Positions 5,607 through 6,196 of a stretch of 6,196 nt of DNA are shown here, piece by piece. The number at the start of each line of letters is the position of its first letter. Position 1 is the stretch's first letter. Both the position numbers and the translations under genes were made by a program. Location of the stretch: the NCBI GenBank assembly GCA_029932895.1, contig JAOZPF010000028.1:1-6196 (forward strand), read 5' to 3'. Under the pieces are notes generated by a model. It saw only the letters and a list, made by a program, of their open reading frames with translations. It was not told the origin of the DNA and ran no database searches. Source of the DNA: Anaerolineae bacterium (GTDB lineage Bacteria > Chloroflexota > Anaerolineae > B4-G1 > DUEL01).

Positions 5607-6196
5607 CTACTCTATCTTTTTCTCCACCACCACGCGCCACGAGCCGGGGTGGGGTTCTGCCCCTGGCTCCGCCGGGCAGAGCTGGACCACGAGGCCGGAG
5701 AGGACGGTGATGCCGGGTTCGCCGACGCCCAGGGTGTAGGGTGTGTCGGGCTGAAGGGTAAAGTCGGCATAGCCGGGACTGATGTCGGGGCGCAAGCCGG
5801 TGACGGCTCGGTCGGCCCCGCCGGGCCACATCAGCCATAGCACCACCCCCGATAGAAAGACTGGCCCTTTTTGTTTCTCTATCCCCTGTTCGTCGCTATC
5901 CGTCTCCTCCACCTGTGGCACTGCCCGCACCAGCACCTGCAACTGGGAGGTTGGGCCATCGCACAGCAGGGTCTGGCTGAGCACCCGGTATGGCGCAGAG
6001 ATAGGGAGCGGGGAAAAGAAAGGGGTGGGAGACGGCATTGGCGGAGGGGGGGAGGGCGGGGGCGGGGAGGGAGAGGGAGGCGACACGGTGGGCACGGGGA
6101 CAGACGCCCCCAGGTAGATCTGCATGGCTGGGGTCTCCACCCCCAGCCGCTGCGCCAGCCTGCTCAGCGCCCGCATCGTCTCTGCTGGCTGCCCCT
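5607..6196 (-). CDS. 3' part of a gene for a protein with a proline-rich linker and C-terminal beta-type domain
   Basis: The frame stays open to the window edge: codons before the ATG at 6176 read GQPAET, so the gene most likely starts outside and that ATG is internal. Counting from that Met, residues 1-25 are a short helical stretch (RALSRLAQRLGV). Residues 27-62 are a linker with 19 prolines in 36 positions, alternating with serine. Residues 64-186 form a compact domain, VLSQTLLCDGP then FLSGVVLWLMWPGGADRAVTGL, PGYADFTLQPDTPYTLGVG and a closing WRVVVEKK. Cys72 and Cys167 flank it and could form a disulfide. I recall the GADRAFTGL…GPGYADF type of domain at the C-terminus of Chloroflexota secreted or cell-wall proteins after Pro/Thr-rich linkers, which suggests an extracytoplasmic protein, but its N-terminal catalytic or anchoring part is missing and no function is assigned. 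The stop TAG (5609-5607) is 12 bases before the DUF885 ATG. Confidence 0.65.
   Translation of the reverse strand, partial: GQPAETMRALSRLAQRLGVETPAMQIYLGASVPVPTVSPPSPSPPPPSPPPPMPSPTPFFSPLPISAPYRVLSQTLLCDGPTSQLQVLVRAVPQVEETDSDEQGIEKQKGPVFLSGVVLWLMWPGGADRAVTGLRPDISPGYADFTLQPDTPYTLGVGEPGITVLSGLVVQLCPAEPGAEPHPGSWRVVVEKKIE
5991..6098 (-). repeat. Low-complexity proline-rich linker coding sequence
   Basis: This segment encodes 36 residues of which 19 are proline, mostly as PS and PPPP units. The DNA is C-rich on the coding strand and almost pure purine on the plus strand. Such a stretch is typical of an extended spacer between domains outside the membrane. Homopolymer-rich repeats like this readily change length between strains, and they are also prone to assembly error. 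Confidence 0.7.
6046..6077 (+). other. Potential G-quadruplex in the template strand of the proline-linker gene
   Basis: The plus strand has six close G-runs: 7 G (6046-6052), A, 3 G, C, 5 G, C, 4 G, A, 3 G, AGA, 3 G (6075-6077). Loops of one base between runs of three or more are the arrangement most favourable to a stable G-quadruplex. Because the gene is on the minus strand, this is the template strand. The motif arises from CCC/CCT/CCG proline codons, so it may simply follow from the protein sequence. Confidence 0.5.

Overview
The window looks like a chromosomal piece of a GC-rich bacterium, most probably a member of the Chloroflexota (Anaerolineae or relatives). This rests on recall of families, not on a search. 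A DUF1670 protein, a GT39-type membrane glycosyltransferase with a C-terminal beta-sandwich, and a Pro-rich linker followed by a 'GADRAVTGL…PGYADF' domain are all combinations typical of that phylum. No rRNA, tRNA or CRISPR array is seen.

All recognisable genes lie on the minus strand. Read in the direction of transcription, positions 6196 to 709 form one compact, operon-like block. It starts with the 3' part of a gene for a protein with a proline-rich linker and a C-terminal beta-type domain (6196-5607, 5' end outside the window). Next come a cytoplasmic DUF885-family putative metallopeptidase (5594-3942), a 653-residue polytopic GT39-like glycosyltransferase (3922-1961), a flavoprotein with a CX2CX2CX7C cysteine cluster (1964-1389) and a second, cysteine-cluster-free flavoprotein of the NADPH-dependent FMN reductase type (1392-709). 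Gaps are 12 and 19 bases, and the last three genes are joined by two ATGA stop/start overlaps. The promoter of the block is not in the window. The two flavoproteins look like a co-translated pair; their electron donor and substrate cannot be read from the sequence. Nothing shows a shared pathway with the glycosyltransferase and peptidase.

After a 123-base gap holding an imperfect hairpin and a plausible promoter with an inverted repeat at its -35 box comes a separate, visibly less GC-rich unit (585 to 1). It begins as a DUF1670 protein with a helix-turn-helix, suffers a one-base frameshift near 154, continues in the other frame with the conserved DUF1670 motif, and then runs without a stop into what reads like the N-terminus of an IS21-family IstB ATPase, up to the window edge. 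This DUF1670/IstB junction is the most unusual part of the window and suggests insertion-sequence-mediated rearrangement or an undescribed fusion. I found no convincing new multi-gene system elsewhere.
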